A stretch of DNA of 64,000 nt from Mycobacterium sp. Aquia_216 (GCF_026723865.1 NZ_CP113529.1:806001-870000); one strand, 5' to 3'; positions 1 to 9,432 are shown, counted from the first letter of the stretch. Program-made: numbers and translations. Notes: generated by a model from the sequence alone, not told the origin.

Positions 1-4
1 ACAC
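1..4 (-). CDS. mmpL3: Start codon of a gene running off the left edge, probably mmpL3
   Basis: On the minus strand a GTG at positions 4-2 is preceded by an AAGGAG-type ribosome binding site at about 9-15, roughly five bases upstream. Only the first codon and one base lie in the window, so no protein can be read. In M. tuberculosis the gene immediately downstream of the NYN-protein/trmB pair is mmpL3, the essential trehalose monomycolate flippase, whose protein starts Met-Phe; the T after GTG is compatible with that. The identification is inference from gene order plus this site. Confidence 0.5.
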
Positions 5-56
5 GTAAGCTCCTTACTGGATCACTAACAGCGACCCGCGCATTGGTTTTCCAGTG

Positions 57-782
57 TCACACACGCGTGGTCAGTAGCGCGGACAGCGGCCGGAACGGCT
101 GCAGCCACGCCCCCCGATCGGGCAGCGAATCTAGGCCGATCCGCGGCAACGGTTCCCGGAAAACGCCCTCGATGTCTTCCAGGTCAACGAAGTCCAAGGT
201 ATCCGACGCTAGTGCCCAACTCGCATGTTCGCGAAATCCGATCACTTGGACGGGGGTCGCGCCGCCGACCCCGGTGCGTGCGATTTCTTCCAGCGGCTGA
301 CGAAACGCTTGACCGTCAGCGGAGGCTACGACCAGCGCCGCGAGTCCTTCTTGACGCCGCAGTTCGATGTGCTGGAGCATGTCCCGGTCGACATCGCTGT
401 CTTCATCTATTTTCGGCTTGGCGAAGACCGCAAATCCGACGTTACGCAGGGCGTCCACCCACGGTCGAACGACGTCGGCGCTGCCCGGGGCGATGTTGGT
501 GAACACGGTGGCCTCGGGTTCGACGACGACGCCCGGCCGGGCGGCGCTGACCTCGGCAGTGCGGGCCAGCAGCCAACGACCGAGAGCGTCGAAGCGCGGG
601 CGTTCCAGCGCCGTCGGGCGGCGGCCCAGGATCGAGCCCAGGCCCATATCGAGGTTGGGCGCGTCCCAGATCAGCAGCACGCGCCGCGGCGTATCGATGC
701 TTCCCGGGTCGTCGCCGGACGGCGTGGCGGTTTCGCCGGTTTCAGCGGCGGCGGTCGCTTCTTCTGTGAGGCTCATACTCAT
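57..782 (-). CDS. NYN-domain (PIN-like) protein, Rv0207c-type
   Basis: A 241-residue protein. After a low-complexity N-terminus it has the NYN opening 'LLIWDAPNLDMG' (about residues 36-47), with an Asp suited to metal binding. It also has an acidic 'DEDSDVDRDM' stretch and the late NYN motif 'VVASADGQAF'. NYN domains share the PIN/FLAP nuclease fold and usually act on RNA; the substrate is unknown. The ATG at 782 is chosen because its ATGA overlaps the trmB stop by 4 nt, indicating translational coupling; a second in-frame ATG lies two codons on. The gene sits between trmB and the presumed mmpL3, all on the minus strand, so an operon is likely. Confidence 0.85.
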   Translation of the reverse strand: MSMSLTEEATAAAETGETATPSGDDPGSIDTPRRVLLIWDAPNLDMGLGSILGRRPTALERPRFDALGRWLLARTAEVSAARPGVVVEPEATVFTNIAPGSADVVRPWVDALRNVGFAVFAKPKIDEDSDVDRDMLQHIELRRQEGLAALVVASADGQAFRQPLEEIARTGVGGATPVQVIGFREHASWALASDTLDFVDLEDIEGVFREPLPRIGLDSLPDRGAWLQPFRPLSALLTTRV

Positions 783-1597
783 CGTCTTTTCCAGATGAAC
801 TCGGATACGGAGCTGCCCAATTCTTGGGCTTTCCGCTCGTACTTGGTGGTCGGGCGCACGATCGAGATCGGCAACCGGCTGCCGGGATCGGCCCGACTCA
901 GCCGCGGTTCGCCATCGCCGACCTCCGCCATCTGCTCGGCATAACCGGGGTGGTCCGTCGCGGCGTGCAGCACACCACCGGGGAGTAATCGGTCCGCGAT
1001 CAGGCCGACCGTGGCCGGCTGCAGGAAGCGGCGCTTGTGGTGCCGTGCCTTCGGCCACGGGTCGGGGAAGAACAGCCGAAACCCGGTCAGCGAACCCGGC
1101 GCGATCAGGTGCTGCAGCACGTCGATGCCATTGCCGCGGATCAGCCGGATATTGCTCACCTGCTCGCGGTCGATCGCGCACAGCAGCTGGGCCAGTCCCC
1201 GCCGGTAGACCTCCACCGCTATCACGTCGATTTCAGGTTCTTCGCGGGCCATCGCCAGTGTCGATATGCCGCTGCCGCAGCCGATTTCGAGCACCAGCGG
1301 CGCTTCGCGGCCAAACCAGGCACGGGCGTCCAGCGGTTCGAAGCGGCGCGGTATTTCGGACCGGCCCACGGTCGGCCAGCGCCGCTCCCAGGTCTCGTGC
1401 TGGGCGCCGGACAGGGTCGAACGCCTGGAGCGGAAACTCGTGGCCGGCAGATAGCCCCGTTCCGGGACGCTCGAACGCTGCGGCTCCGACGCTGGCGTCA
1501 CGCCTTCTTCGGTATCCAGGCCGGCCCCCACCTCCACCGGAGCATCCGGACACATCCCGACTCCGGATTGCGCATGCATTTGTCCATGGTGGCCCAT
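779..1597 (-). CDS. trmB: tRNA (guanine-N7-)-methyltransferase TrmB
   Basis: This enzyme methylates N7 of G46 in tRNA using S-adenosylmethionine. The SAM-binding glycine motif 'VLEIGCGSGISTL' lies in the first half. The TrmB hallmark 'FFPDPWPKARHHKRR' (tRNA binding and catalysis) follows, and near the C-terminus comes 'RPTTKYERKAQ'. Length is about 272 residues; the mycobacterial family has a longer N-terminus than E. coli TrmB. The ATG at 1597 (MGHHGQM) follows a GGAGG with only 3 nt spacing; the ATG six codons downstream is also possible, and longer readings back to 1639 have no support. It is coupled to the downstream NYN gene by an ATGA overlap. Confidence 0.92.
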   Translation of the reverse strand: MGHHGQMHAQSGVGMCPDAPVEVGAGLDTEEGVTPASEPQRSSVPERGYLPATSFRSRRSTLSGAQHETWERRWPTVGRSEIPRRFEPLDARAWFGREAPLVLEIGCGSGISTLAMAREEPEIDVIAVEVYRRGLAQLLCAIDREQVSNIRLIRGNGIDVLQHLIAPGSLTGFRLFFPDPWPKARHHKRRFLQPATVGLIADRLLPGGVLHAATDHPGYAEQMAEVGDGEPRLSRADPGSRLPISIVRPTTKYERKAQELGSSVSEFIWKRR

Positions 1598-1819
1598 GAA
1601 CCTCCGATGTAGCCGCCCCTGGACCAGATTGATACCCAACAGTTGCCTTCAACTGGTAACAGATAAGCGGTGGCTCGCAACTCGAAGACGCAAGTGCCAC
1701 TATGCGGTGGGGCGGAGTCGGCTGTCCGGCAAACGGGCCTGGCGCCGGCGACGGCCCGGCATGGGACCGGAGCAACGCCGGCGCTGGGGAGCCGGCCGAT
1801 CGGATCGAGCAGGCAAGAA

Positions 1820-2863
1820 ATGCAGGCACGGGGGAATCAAGTTTTCGTCGACGAGCTGGCGGAATTTGCTGCCGGATGTGCGGACCCGCGCGTGAGGGCG
1901 ATCGCCGAGAAGGCCGCCACACCGCTGCGGGCCGCGGTGAGTGGACGCGCCGGAGTGGGACGCGGCACCGTGACGCGTGCCCTGGCTCACGCCGGGACCG
2001 CCGCGGACATCACGGTGATGCCATCCGAGGGCGAGGCCGACGTCGTTGTCCGGGTGGTCGCTGAAGTGGCCAAACCCGAGGACGTCGACGTGATCGCGGC
2101 CGCCGGCGGCCCGGTGCTGACGGTGCTCAACAAGACCGACCTCCTCGGCTCGCTTTCCGGCCGCACCGGCGACGGCCCGCTCGCGGCCGCCCGGGCCAGG
2201 TGCGCGCAGCTCGCCGAGGTCACCCGGGCGCCCGTCGAACCGATGATCGCTTTGCTGGCCGTTACCGCGCTCGAGGGAGTGGACACCACGTCCTGGGCTG
2301 CATTGCGGACGCTGGTCGCTCACCCCGCCGGCCTGGACGGCTCCTTCGAGGCGTTCCTTGCCGCCGACAACCCCGTGCCGAGGCAGGCACGGCTGCGGCT
2401 GCTGGACACCCTGGACCTGTTCGGCACGGCGCTGGGCGTTGCCGCGGTCCGCCGGGGCGGCACGCCGGCCCAGCTCCGGGCCCTGCTACGCCGCATCAGC
2501 GGTGTCGATGCCGTCATCGCCCGGATTGCGGCCCTGGGCTCCGAGGTGCGCTACCGGCGGGCGCTGGAGGCCACCGCGGAGCTGCAGGCCCTGGCCGTAG
2601 GCCCTGCTCCGGTCGGCGGGCAGGTCACCGCGTTCCTGTCCCGCGACGACACGGTGATCGCGCGGATGGCCGCCGCCGTGGAGGTGGTCGAGGCGGCGGG
2701 GCACGACGTCGGTGACTGCGACGACCCGGACGAACACCTGCGCCGGGCGACGCGGTGGCAGCGCTACGCCCGCGCATCGGCCAACGACCTGCACCGCGCC
2801 TGCGGTGCGGACATCGCCCGCGGATCGCTGCGGCTGTGGTCGCAGGCCCGGGAGCCATGGTGA
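1820..2863 (+). CDS. GTPase-like protein, Rv0209-type
   Basis: A 347-residue protein of unknown function. A P-loop-like 'SGRAGVGRGTVTRAL' lies near residues 40-54 and a G4-type specificity motif 'LNKTDLL' about 60 residues later, so it looks like a divergent P-loop GTPase. The rest is Ala/Leu-rich and probably helical, without obvious membrane spans. The frame is open back to 1670; the ATG at 1820 is chosen because family-like sequence begins soon after it, but the start is uncertain. It overlaps the next gene by a few bases, and that gene also carries GTPase-like motifs, so the two products probably work together. Confidence 0.75.
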   Translation: MQARGNQVFVDELAEFAAGCADPRVRAIAEKAATPLRAAVSGRAGVGRGTVTRALAHAGTAADITVMPSEGEADVVVRVVAEVAKPEDVDVIAAAGGPVLTVLNKTDLLGSLSGRTGDGPLAAARARCAQLAEVTRAPVEPMIALLAVTALEGVDTTSWAALRTLVAHPAGLDGSFEAFLAADNPVPRQARLRLLDTLDLFGTALGVAAVRRGGTPAQLRALLRRISGVDAVIARIAALGSEVRYRRALEATAELQALAVGPAPVGGQVTAFLSRDDTVIARMAAAVEVVEAAGHDVGDCDDPDEHLRRATRWQRYARASANDLHRACGADIARGSLRLWSQAREPW

Positions 2864-4392
2864 GCGATACGGCGTCCGGCGGGGCGCAGGCCCAGGTCGA
2901 TGAACTCGTGGCGGCGATCGGGCCGCGGCTGGAATCGCCCGTCATCGGCCGCCGCGACGTCGTGCTGGTGACCGGCCCGTGGATGGCCGGTGTGACCGGA
3001 GTCGCGATCGCGCTGGGCGAGCGGCTGCCCGAGTACAAATTCGTCGAGTCAGCGGATCTGCGGCCCGGCGAGGCGCCGATGGCGGTGGTGTTCGTTGTCT
3101 CCGCGGCCGCCGAGCTCACGGGATCGGACTGTGCCCTGCTCGACGCCGCCTGCGAGCACACCGACGTGGTGGTCGGGGTGGTGTCCAAGATCGACGTGCA
3201 CCGCGCCTGGCGCGACGTCTTGAGCGCCGACCGCGACGTGCTGGCCGCGCATGCGCCGCGCTACACGCAGGTGCCGTGGATCGGAGCGGCCGCCGCGCCC
3301 GAGCTGGGTAATCCGCAGCTGGACGAACTGGTCGACGCCGTCGCGGCGCAACTTGGCGTTTCGGACATTGAGAGACGAAATTGGTTGCGGGCCTGGGAAT
3401 CTCGGCTCAATACCGCCGCGCAACGCTTCGACCGCGACGCGGACAGTGCCGGCCGGCGGGCCCGCGTCGACGCGCTGCGCGAGGAGCGCGGCACTGCCCT
3501 GCGCGAGCGCCGTCAATCGAAATCCGAGCGCACCATCACGCTGCGCGGCCAGATCCAGCAGGCGCGGGTCCAGCTCTCGCACCTGGCGCTCAACCGGTGC
3601 TCGGCGGTTCGCGGCGAACTGCAATCCGACGCCGCGCGCCTGCCCCGGCGAAGCATGGCCGGGTTCGAGGCGCACGCGCGGGCCCGGGCCGCGGAGACAG
3701 TCGGCGAGGTGTACGAAAGCACCACCACACAGCTCGACGACGTCGCGCGCGAGCTGGATGTGCCGATGGAGCTACCGCCCGTCGAGCAGCTGCCGACCGT
3801 CGACGTCGCGCCCCCGCCGTTGAAATCGCGGCGCCAGGAGACCTGGCTGATGGTGCTGCTGGGAGTCGGGTTCGGGGTGGGCGTCGCGCTGACGCTGTCC
3901 CGGCTGGTGGCCGGCGTGGCCCGGCGGCTGAACCCCGCGGTGGAGATCGCCGGTGCCGCGGCCTGCGTGGCCGTCGGTCTGGCGGTCACGGTCCTGGTGG
4001 TCAACCTGCGCGCCTTGCTCCACGACCGCTCGTTGCTGGACCGGTGGGCCGGCGAGCTGACGTCGTCGCTGCGGTCGGCGACCGAGGAATTGGTCGCGAC
4101 CCGCGTGCTGGCCGCCGAGTCGCTGCTGAGCACCGCGCTCCTGGCGCGCGACGAGGTCGAGAACGCTCGGGTGTCGGAGCAGGTCAGCGTCATCGACACC
4201 GAGCTGCGCGAGCACGCCCTCGCGGCGGCGCAGGCGGCAGCGGCCCGGGACCGGGAGATGCCCACGGTCCAGGCCGCGCTCGACGCGGTGCGTGCAGAAC
4301 TCGGACACCCGGGTATCCCCCTCCCGACGGCCCCGCCACGGGCGCCGGCGGGACCTGAAATCACCCAAATTGGCGTCGAGGAGTGCGGATGA
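2857..4392 (+). CDS. Membrane-anchored dynamin-like GTPase, Rv0210-type
   Basis: A 511-residue protein. The N-terminal G-like domain has 'VLVTGPWMAGVTG' at the P-loop position (the canonical GKS/T is degenerate) and 'VVSKIDVHRAW' as the G4-like motif. A long charged, coiled-coil-prone stretch (about residues 175-310) follows. Two hydrophobic segments ('WLMVLLGVGFGVGVALTL' and a second near 'ACVAVGLAVTVLVV') come next, then a second helical region. This layout (G domain, coiled coil, membrane pair, coiled coil) resembles bacterial dynamin-like proteins; that is inference. The start ATG at 2857, or GTG at 2860, overlaps the stop of the preceding gene, implying coupled translation. Confidence 0.75.
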   Translation: MVSDTASGGAQAQVDELVAAIGPRLESPVIGRRDVVLVTGPWMAGVTGVAIALGERLPEYKFVESADLRPGEAPMAVVFVVSAAAELTGSDCALLDAACEHTDVVVGVVSKIDVHRAWRDVLSADRDVLAAHAPRYTQVPWIGAAAAPELGNPQLDELVDAVAAQLGVSDIERRNWLRAWESRLNTAAQRFDRDADSAGRRARVDALREERGTALRERRQSKSERTITLRGQIQQARVQLSHLALNRCSAVRGELQSDAARLPRRSMAGFEAHARARAAETVGEVYESTTTQLDDVARELDVPMELPPVEQLPTVDVAPPPLKSRRQETWLMVLLGVGFGVGVALTLSRLVAGVARRLNPAVEIAGAAACVAVGLAVTVLVVNLRALLHDRSLLDRWAGELTSSLRSATEELVATRVLAAESLLSTALLARDEVENARVSEQVSVIDTELREHALAAAQAAAARDREMPTVQAALDAVRAELGHPGIPLPTAPPRAPAGPEITQIGVEECG

Positions 4393-4514
4393 GGACGATT
4401 TCTGGCCGTTTAGGCCCTTCTGAATCGTTGTTGTGAGAAGGCTTATACCTGCCCGGGCCTTCCCCAGCAAGGGGATCGCGATAACCTGTAGCTAACGCCA
4501 CCATGTCAATATTT

Positions 4515-4553
4515 GTGTGGGCGACTGCATACGCAATCACAATATGCCCACAC
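4515..4553. promoter_or_regulatory. Inverted repeat upstream of pckA
   Basis: The 8-bp arms GTGTGGGC (4515-4522) and GCCCACAC (4546-4553) match perfectly and are separated by a 23-nt AT-richer loop. They lie 28 bp upstream of the pckA start in the 188-bp gap after the GTPase pair. The arms are too far apart and too near the gene for a terminator of the previous operon, so an operator or a 5' UTR structure for pckA is the better reading. No regulator is identified. Confidence 0.4.
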
Positions 4554-4580
4554 GTACGTCGATGAATTCAGGAGAGTTCG

Positions 4581-6410
4581 ATGACCTCAGCGACCATTCC
4601 CGGCCTGGACACCGCGCCCACAAATCATCAGGGGCTGCTGGCGTGGGTAGAGGAGGTTGCCGAGCTCACCCAGCCCGACCGGGTTGTGTTCGCTGACGGC
4701 TCCGACGAGGAGTTCAATCGGCTGGCCGCTCAGCTGGTCGAGGCCGGCACGTTGAAGAAGCTGAACGAGGAGAAGCGCCCCAACTCCTACCTGGCGCTGT
4801 CGGACCCGTCCGACGTGGCGCGGGTGGAGTCCCGGACCTTCATCTGTTCCGAGCGTGAGATCGACGCCGGCCCGACCAACAACTGGATGGACCCGTCCGA
4901 GATGCGGTCCACGATGACCGAGCTGTACCGCGGCTGCATGCGCGGTCGCACCATGTGGGTGGTGCCGTTCTGCATGGGTCCGCTCGGTGCCGACGACCCC
5001 AAGCTGGGCGTGGAGATCACCGACTCCGAGTACGTCGTCATCTCGATGAAGGTGATGACCCGGATGGGCAAGGCGGCCCTCGCGAAGATCGGCGACGACG
5101 GATTCTTCGTCAAGGCGATGCACTCGGTGGGCGCCCCCCTGGAGCCGGGCCAGAAGGACGTGCCGTGGCCGTGCAATGACACCAAGTACATCACCCACTT
5201 CCCGGAGACCCGCGAGATCATGAGTTACGGCTCGGGCTACGGCGGTAACGCGCTGTTGGGCAAGAAGTGCTACTCGCTGCGTATCGCCTCGGCGATGGCG
5301 CGCGACGAGGGCTGGCTCGCCGAGCACATGCTGATCCTCAAGCTGATCTCCCCGGAGAACAAGGCCTACTACTTCGCGGCCGCCTTCCCGTCGGCGTGCG
5401 GCAAGACCAACCTCGCGATGCTGCAGCCGACCATCCCGGGCTGGCGCGCCGAAACGCTCGGTGACGACATCGCCTGGATGCGGTTCGGTAAGGACGGCCG
5501 GCTCTACGCGGTCAATCCCGAGTTCGGTTTCTTCGGCGTCGCGCCCGGCACCAACTGGAAGTCCAACCCGAACGCGATGCGCACCATGGAGGCGGGCAAC
5601 ACCGTATTCACCAACGTCGCGCTGACCGACGACAACGACGTGTGGTGGGAGGGTCTCGAAGGCGAGCCCGATCACCTGATCGACTGGAAGGGCAACGACT
5701 GGATCCTGCGCGAGTCGGATACCAAAGCGGCGCACCCGAATTCGCGGTACTGCACCCCCATGTCGCAGTGCCCGATCCTGGCGCCCGAGTGGGACGACCC
5801 GCAGGGTGTGCCGATTTCCGGAATTCTGTTCGGCGCCCGCCGCAAGACGACGGTGCCGCTGGTGACGCAGGCCCGCGACTGGCAGCACGGCGTGTTCATG
5901 GGCGCCACGATGGGCAGTGAGCAGACCGCCGCCGCCGAGGGCAAGGTCGGTACCGTTCGCCGCGACCCGATGGCCATGCTGCCGTTCCTGGGCTACCACG
6001 TCGGTGACTACTTCCAGCACTGGATCGACCTGGGCAAGAACTCCGACGAGTCCAAGCTGCCAAAGGTGTTCTTCGTAAACTGGTTCCGTCGCGACGAAGA
6101 CGGCGGCTTCCTGTGGCCGGGCTTCGGCGAGAACAGCCGGGTGCTGAAGTGGATCGTCGACCGCATCGAGCATCAGGCCGGTGGCCAGGACACCCCGATC
6201 GGCATTGTGCCGACGGCCGACGACCTGGACCTGGACGGGCTCGACATCGACGGCGGCGACGTGTCCAAGGCGTTGGCGGTGAACCCGGCCGAGTGGCGCG
6301 AGGAACTGTCCCTGATCGAAGAGTGGTTCGATTTCGTCGGCGACAAGCTGCCCACCGGCGTCAAGGACGAGTTCGAGGCGCTCAAGCAGCGGCTGGCGGA
6401 GTCCGACTAG
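4581..6410 (+). CDS. pckA: Phosphoenolpyruvate carboxykinase (GTP)
   Basis: It interconverts oxaloacetate plus GTP with phosphoenolpyruvate, CO2 and GDP, the first committed step of gluconeogenesis from fatty acids. The 609 residues match the GTP-dependent family length. The P-loop 'FPSACGKTN' has the reactive Cys273 and Lys275. 'GDDIAWM' (kinase-2, metal binding) and '[14 protein letters not shown]' (nucleotide site) follow in order. The ATG at 4581 has a GGAGAG site 5 nt upstream. The gene is monocistronic: an inverted repeat lies upstream and a strong hairpin follows the stop. Gene order and sequence match mycobacterial pckA (Rv0211). Confidence 0.98.
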   Translation: MTSATIPGLDTAPTNHQGLLAWVEEVAELTQPDRVVFADGSDEEFNRLAAQLVEAGTLKKLNEEKRPNSYLALSDPSDVARVESRTFICSEREIDAGPTNNWMDPSEMRSTMTELYRGCMRGRTMWVVPFCMGPLGADDPKLGVEITDSEYVVISMKVMTRMGKAALAKIGDDGFFVKAMHSVGAPLEPGQKDVPWPCNDTKYITHFPETREIMSYGSGYGGNALLGKKCYSLRIASAMARDEGWLAEHMLILKLISPENKAYYFAAAFPSACGKTNLAMLQPTIPGWRAETLGDDIAWMRFGKDGRLYAVNPEFGFFGVAPGTNWKSNPNAMRTMEAGNTVFTNVALTDDNDVWWEGLEGEPDHLIDWKGNDWILRESDTKAAHPNSRYCTPMSQCPILAPEWDDPQGVPISGILFGARRKTTVPLVTQARDWQHGVFMGATMGSEQTAAAEGKVGTVRRDPMAMLPFLGYHVGDYFQHWIDLGKNSDESKLPKVFFVNWFRRDEDGGFLWPGFGENSRVLKWIVDRIEHQAGGQDTPIGIVPTADDLDLDGLDIDGGDVSKALAVNPAEWREELSLIEEWFDFVGDKLPTGVKDEFEALKQRLAESD

Positions 6411-6438
6411 GGCTTGACTAAAACCCGCGGGAAACGTT

Positions 6439-6483
6439 GAATCGGGCTGGCGCGCAGGACGCGTCGGCCCGATTCGCTTTTCG
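6439..6483 (+). terminator. Terminator hairpin of pckA
   Basis: Arms GAATCGGGC (6439-6447) and GCCCGATTC (6467-6475) are perfectly complementary, the loop can pair internally, and the stem is followed by GCTTTTCG. The hairpin lies 29 bp after the pckA stop. Confidence 0.7.
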
Positions 6484-6589
6484 TCAGGCCGTGGTACGGC
6501 AAACACAGGGCGCCGATTCCAGTTCGGTTGTTTGGAACCGCAAGCATCGGTGTATAGATAGCTAACACTGGAATCCTGGAAGGCCGACA

Positions 6590-6880
6590 ATGAAGTCAAC
6601 GACAACCTCCGCGCTCACGATTGTGGTTGCAGCGGCGGGAATTCTGTTCAGTGGATGCTCGGCGTCGCAGGTGATCAACACCGGCGGTGACACCAAATGC
6701 AAGGACTTCACCACCCAGGACGAGAAGAAGCAGAACGACGAGGTCAGCAAAATGCTGAAGGACAAGAGCGGCCAAGACCCGACCAATTTGGAGATCTCCG
6801 CGACGCGACTGTCCGCACAGACGTACTGCCAAACGTTGGGCAAGCCGGACAGCAAGATCTCTGAGGCACCGCACGGCTGA
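6590..6880 (+). CDS. Small HdeA-like secreted lipoprotein
   Basis: A 96-residue protein with a lipoprotein signal peptide and lipobox 'LFSGC' (lipidated Cys near residue 23). The mature part is small and charged, with two Cys in 'TKCKDF' and 'TYCQTL' that could form the disulfide typical of HdeA-type acid-stress chaperones. Mycobacterial proteins with this pattern are commonly assigned to the HdeA family; a chaperone role is inference. It stands alone between the pckA terminator and fadD4. In M. tuberculosis, as I recall, this slot holds nadR and a methyltransferase gene, so it is a replacement here. Confidence 0.75.
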   Translation: MKSTTTSALTIVVAAAGILFSGCSASQVINTGGDTKCKDFTTQDEKKQNDEVSKMLKDKSGQDPTNLEISATRLSAQTYCQTLGKPDSKISEAPHG

Positions 6881-6942
6881 TGCCCTAGCCTGTCTGCGGG
6901 CCACTTAACACCCGTCAAATTCGGCGGCGGTACAGTCGGCGC

Positions 6943-8460
6943 ATGCAGATCCGCCCCTATCTCGGCGCGAACAAACCGGCGATCGTCCTCTACCCCTCGG
7001 GAACGGTCGTCACCTTCGATGACCTTGAGGCGCGCGCGAATCGGCTCGCGCACCGGTTCCGTCAGGCCGGTCTGCGCGAGGGCGACAGCGTCGCGATTCT
7101 GATGGAGAACAACCAGCACTTCCACGCGGTCATGTGGGCGGCCCGGCGCAGCGGTTTGTACTACGTACCGATCAACACTCACCTGACCGCGGCGGAGGCG
7201 GCCTACATCATCGACAACAGCAACGCCAAGGCGATCGTAGGCTCGGCGGCGCTGCAGGAAACCCTCACGGGCCTGGCCGAGCAGTTACCGGACGGATTGC
7301 CGGAGCTACTGCTGATCGCGGACGGCGACCTCCCCGGCTGGGAGCGGTACCCGGAATGCGTTGCGAGCCAACCGGACACGCCCATCGACGACGAAATCGA
7401 GGGCGACCTGCTGCAGTACTCGTCGGGCACAACCGGCCGGCCCAAGGGAATCAAACGCGAATTGCCGCACGTCCCGCCGCAGGACGCGCCGGGCATGATG
7501 TCAGAGCTGGTTGGATTCTGGCTAGACCCTGACGCGGTGTACCTCAGTCCGGCGCCGCTCTATCACACCGCGCCGTCGGTCTGGTCGATGACCGTCCAGG
7601 CCGGCGGTATCACCACTGTCGTCATGGAGAAGTTCGATGCCGAGGGGGCGCTGGACGCGATCCAGCGGCACCGGGTAACGCACGGCCAGTTCGTGCCGGC
7701 CATGTTCATCCGGATGCTGAAACTGCCTCAAGCCGTTCGTGATTCGTACGACCTGTCCAGCCTCAAGCGGGTGATGCACGCCGCCGCACCGTGCCCCGTC
7801 GAGATCAAGAAGCAGATGATCGACTGGTGGGGGCCGATCGTCGACGAGTATTACGCATCCTCGGAAGCACACGGGTCGACGCTGATCTTCGCCGAAGACT
7901 GGCTGACCCATCCGGGTTCGGTCGGCAAACCCATGGTGGGCGGCGTACACATCCTCGACCCGGACGGCAACGAGCTGCCGCCCGGTACCGTCGGCGAGAT
8001 CTACTTCGAGGGCGGATACTCGTTCGAATACCTCAACGACCCCACGAAAACCGCTGCATCCCGGGACAAACACGGTTGGGCGACCGTTGGAGACATCGGT
8101 TACCTCGACGACGAGGGCTATCTCTATCTGACCGACCGGCGCCACCACATGATCATCTCCGGCGGGGTGAACATCTACCCGCAAGAAGCAGAGAACCTTC
8201 TGGTCACCCACCCGAAGGTGGTGGACGCGGCGGTGTTTGGGGTGCCTGACGCCGAGATGGGCCAGCGGGTCGTGGCTGCCGTGCAGACCGCCGAGGAGGC
8301 CGACGCCACCGACCTGTTCGGCGAGGAGCTGATGACGTGGCTGCGAGACCGCTTGTCGCACTTCAAGTGTCCGCGCTCGATCGCATTCGAAGCGCAGCTG
8401 CCGCGCACCGATACCGGCAAGCTCTACAAGAATGGGCTGATCGAGAAGTACTCGGTGTGA
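6943..8460 (+). CDS. fadD4: Acyl-CoA synthetase FadD4
   Basis: An AMP-forming ligase that activates fatty or other carboxylic acids to CoA thioesters. The 505 residues include the AMP-binding signature 'YSSGTTGRPKGIKRE' (about residues 159-173), 'DEYYASSEAHG', the hinge region 'TVGDIGYLDDEGYLYLTDRR', and the catalytic Lys context 'PRTDTGKLYK' at the C-terminus. The ATG at 6943 has only a weak upstream purine run. It is followed after 3 bp by a crotonase gene, so the two likely form an activation/beta-oxidation operon. Its position matches Rv0214. Confidence 0.92.
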   Translation: MQIRPYLGANKPAIVLYPSGTVVTFDDLEARANRLAHRFRQAGLREGDSVAILMENNQHFHAVMWAARRSGLYYVPINTHLTAAEAAYIIDNSNAKAIVGSAALQETLTGLAEQLPDGLPELLLIADGDLPGWERYPECVASQPDTPIDDEIEGDLLQYSSGTTGRPKGIKRELPHVPPQDAPGMMSELVGFWLDPDAVYLSPAPLYHTAPSVWSMTVQAGGITTVVMEKFDAEGALDAIQRHRVTHGQFVPAMFIRMLKLPQAVRDSYDLSSLKRVMHAAAPCPVEIKKQMIDWWGPIVDEYYASSEAHGSTLIFAEDWLTHPGSVGKPMVGGVHILDPDGNELPPGTVGEIYFEGGYSFEYLNDPTKTAASRDKHGWATVGDIGYLDDEGYLYLTDRRHHMIISGGVNIYPQEAENLLVTHPKVVDAAVFGVPDAEMGQRVVAAVQTAEEADATDLFGEELMTWLRDRLSHFKCPRSIAFEAQLPRTDTGKLYKNGLIEKYSV

Positions 8461-8463
8461 GCC

Positions 8464-9432
8464 ATGCTCCGAGTGGTCGACGTAACAAGCGCGCCGGAGG
8501 CCGGCCCGGTGTCGCCCCCGGGTGTGATCGTCGGCATCGGCTCGGCTGCTGAGCTTGCCCAGCACCAATTCTGGTTGGACGCAGCGACTTTCACACTGAC
8601 CGAAGACCCTTGCGCCGATCGGCGGGTCATCACCGTCGATTCGGTTGCCGAGACGCTTGCCGAGCTGCGCAAGCGGTGTGAACACTGGCCACAGGCCAGC
8701 AGCGTCTGCGACGACGTGCTGCGCGCCGTGGCGGCCGGTGGCTCGACGCTGACCGGTGTGGTAACCGAATCGCTGGCCTACTCCACCTTGCAGGCCGGTC
8801 CGGAGTTTGCGCGCTGGCTCGACGAACGCGGCCCGGCCCGGATGCCCGAGATCGCCGACCCGGTGCAGGCGGAGCGCGACGGCGACACGCTCCGGATCAG
8901 GTTCAACCGGCCGCAACGACACAACGCGTTTTCCACCGATGCGCGCGGTGCGCTACTGGAGGCGCTGACCGTCGGGCAGCTGGACCCGTCGGTGAGCGGG
9001 ATTGTGTTGAGCGGCAACGGCCCATCATTTTGCAGTGGTGGAGATCTCGCCGAATTCGGGACCCTCGCCGATCCCACGAGCGCGCATCTGGCCCGCACCC
9101 GTCACAGCCCGGCGCTGGCGCTCGACGCGCTGACCGCCCGGCTCGGCCGGTCATGTCGCGCCCAAGTACACGGCCGGGTACTGGGCAGCGGTTTGGAGAT
9201 GGCCGCATTTTGTGGATGGGTTGAGGCTCAGCAGGATTCGCTCTTCGGGCTACCGGAACTGAATCTGGGTTTGATCCCGGGTGCCGGCGGCACCGTCAGC
9301 GTCACGCGCCGGATCGGCCGCTGGCGTACTGCCTATCTGGTGCTATCCGGCCGTACGGTCGGCGTCGATACCGCGCTGCGCTGGGGGCTAGTCGACGCGA
9401 CTTCCATTGCTGTGCAACGGGTTACTCAGTAG
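8464..9432 (+). CDS. Enoyl-CoA hydratase/isomerase-family protein with an extra N-terminal domain
   Basis: A 322-residue protein. The C-terminal two thirds is a crotonase fold: 'IRFNRPQRHNAF' opens it, 'FCSGGDLAEFG' is the oxyanion-hole region, and 'GLIPGAGGTVSVTRRIG' follows. The usual second catalytic Glu region reads 'FGLPELNLGLIPG'. About 130 N-terminal residues precede the fold and are not part of a standard crotonase. It starts 3 bp after fadD4 and overlaps the convergent CD225 gene by 7 bp at its 3' end. The substrate is unknown; likely a fadD4 partner in acyl-CoA metabolism. Confidence 0.85.
   Translation: MLRVVDVTSAPEAGPVSPPGVIVGIGSAAELAQHQFWLDAATFTLTEDPCADRRVITVDSVAETLAELRKRCEHWPQASSVCDDVLRAVAAGGSTLTGVVTESLAYSTLQAGPEFARWLDERGPARMPEIADPVQAERDGDTLRIRFNRPQRHNAFSTDARGALLEALTVGQLDPSVSGIVLSGNGPSFCSGGDLAEFGTLADPTSAHLARTRHSPALALDALTARLGRSCRAQVHGRVLGSGLEMAAFCGWVEAQQDSLFGLPELNLGLIPGAGGTVSVTRRIGRWRTAYLVLSGRTVGVDTALRWGLVDATSIAVQRVTQ

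Noticed and set aside
4587..6605. Long minus-strand open frame of 672 codons over pckA
   Set aside because: It is the antisense of a GC-rich gene. Its translation is Arg/His/Val/Gly-rich without any family motif, and the plus-strand PEPCK is unambiguous.
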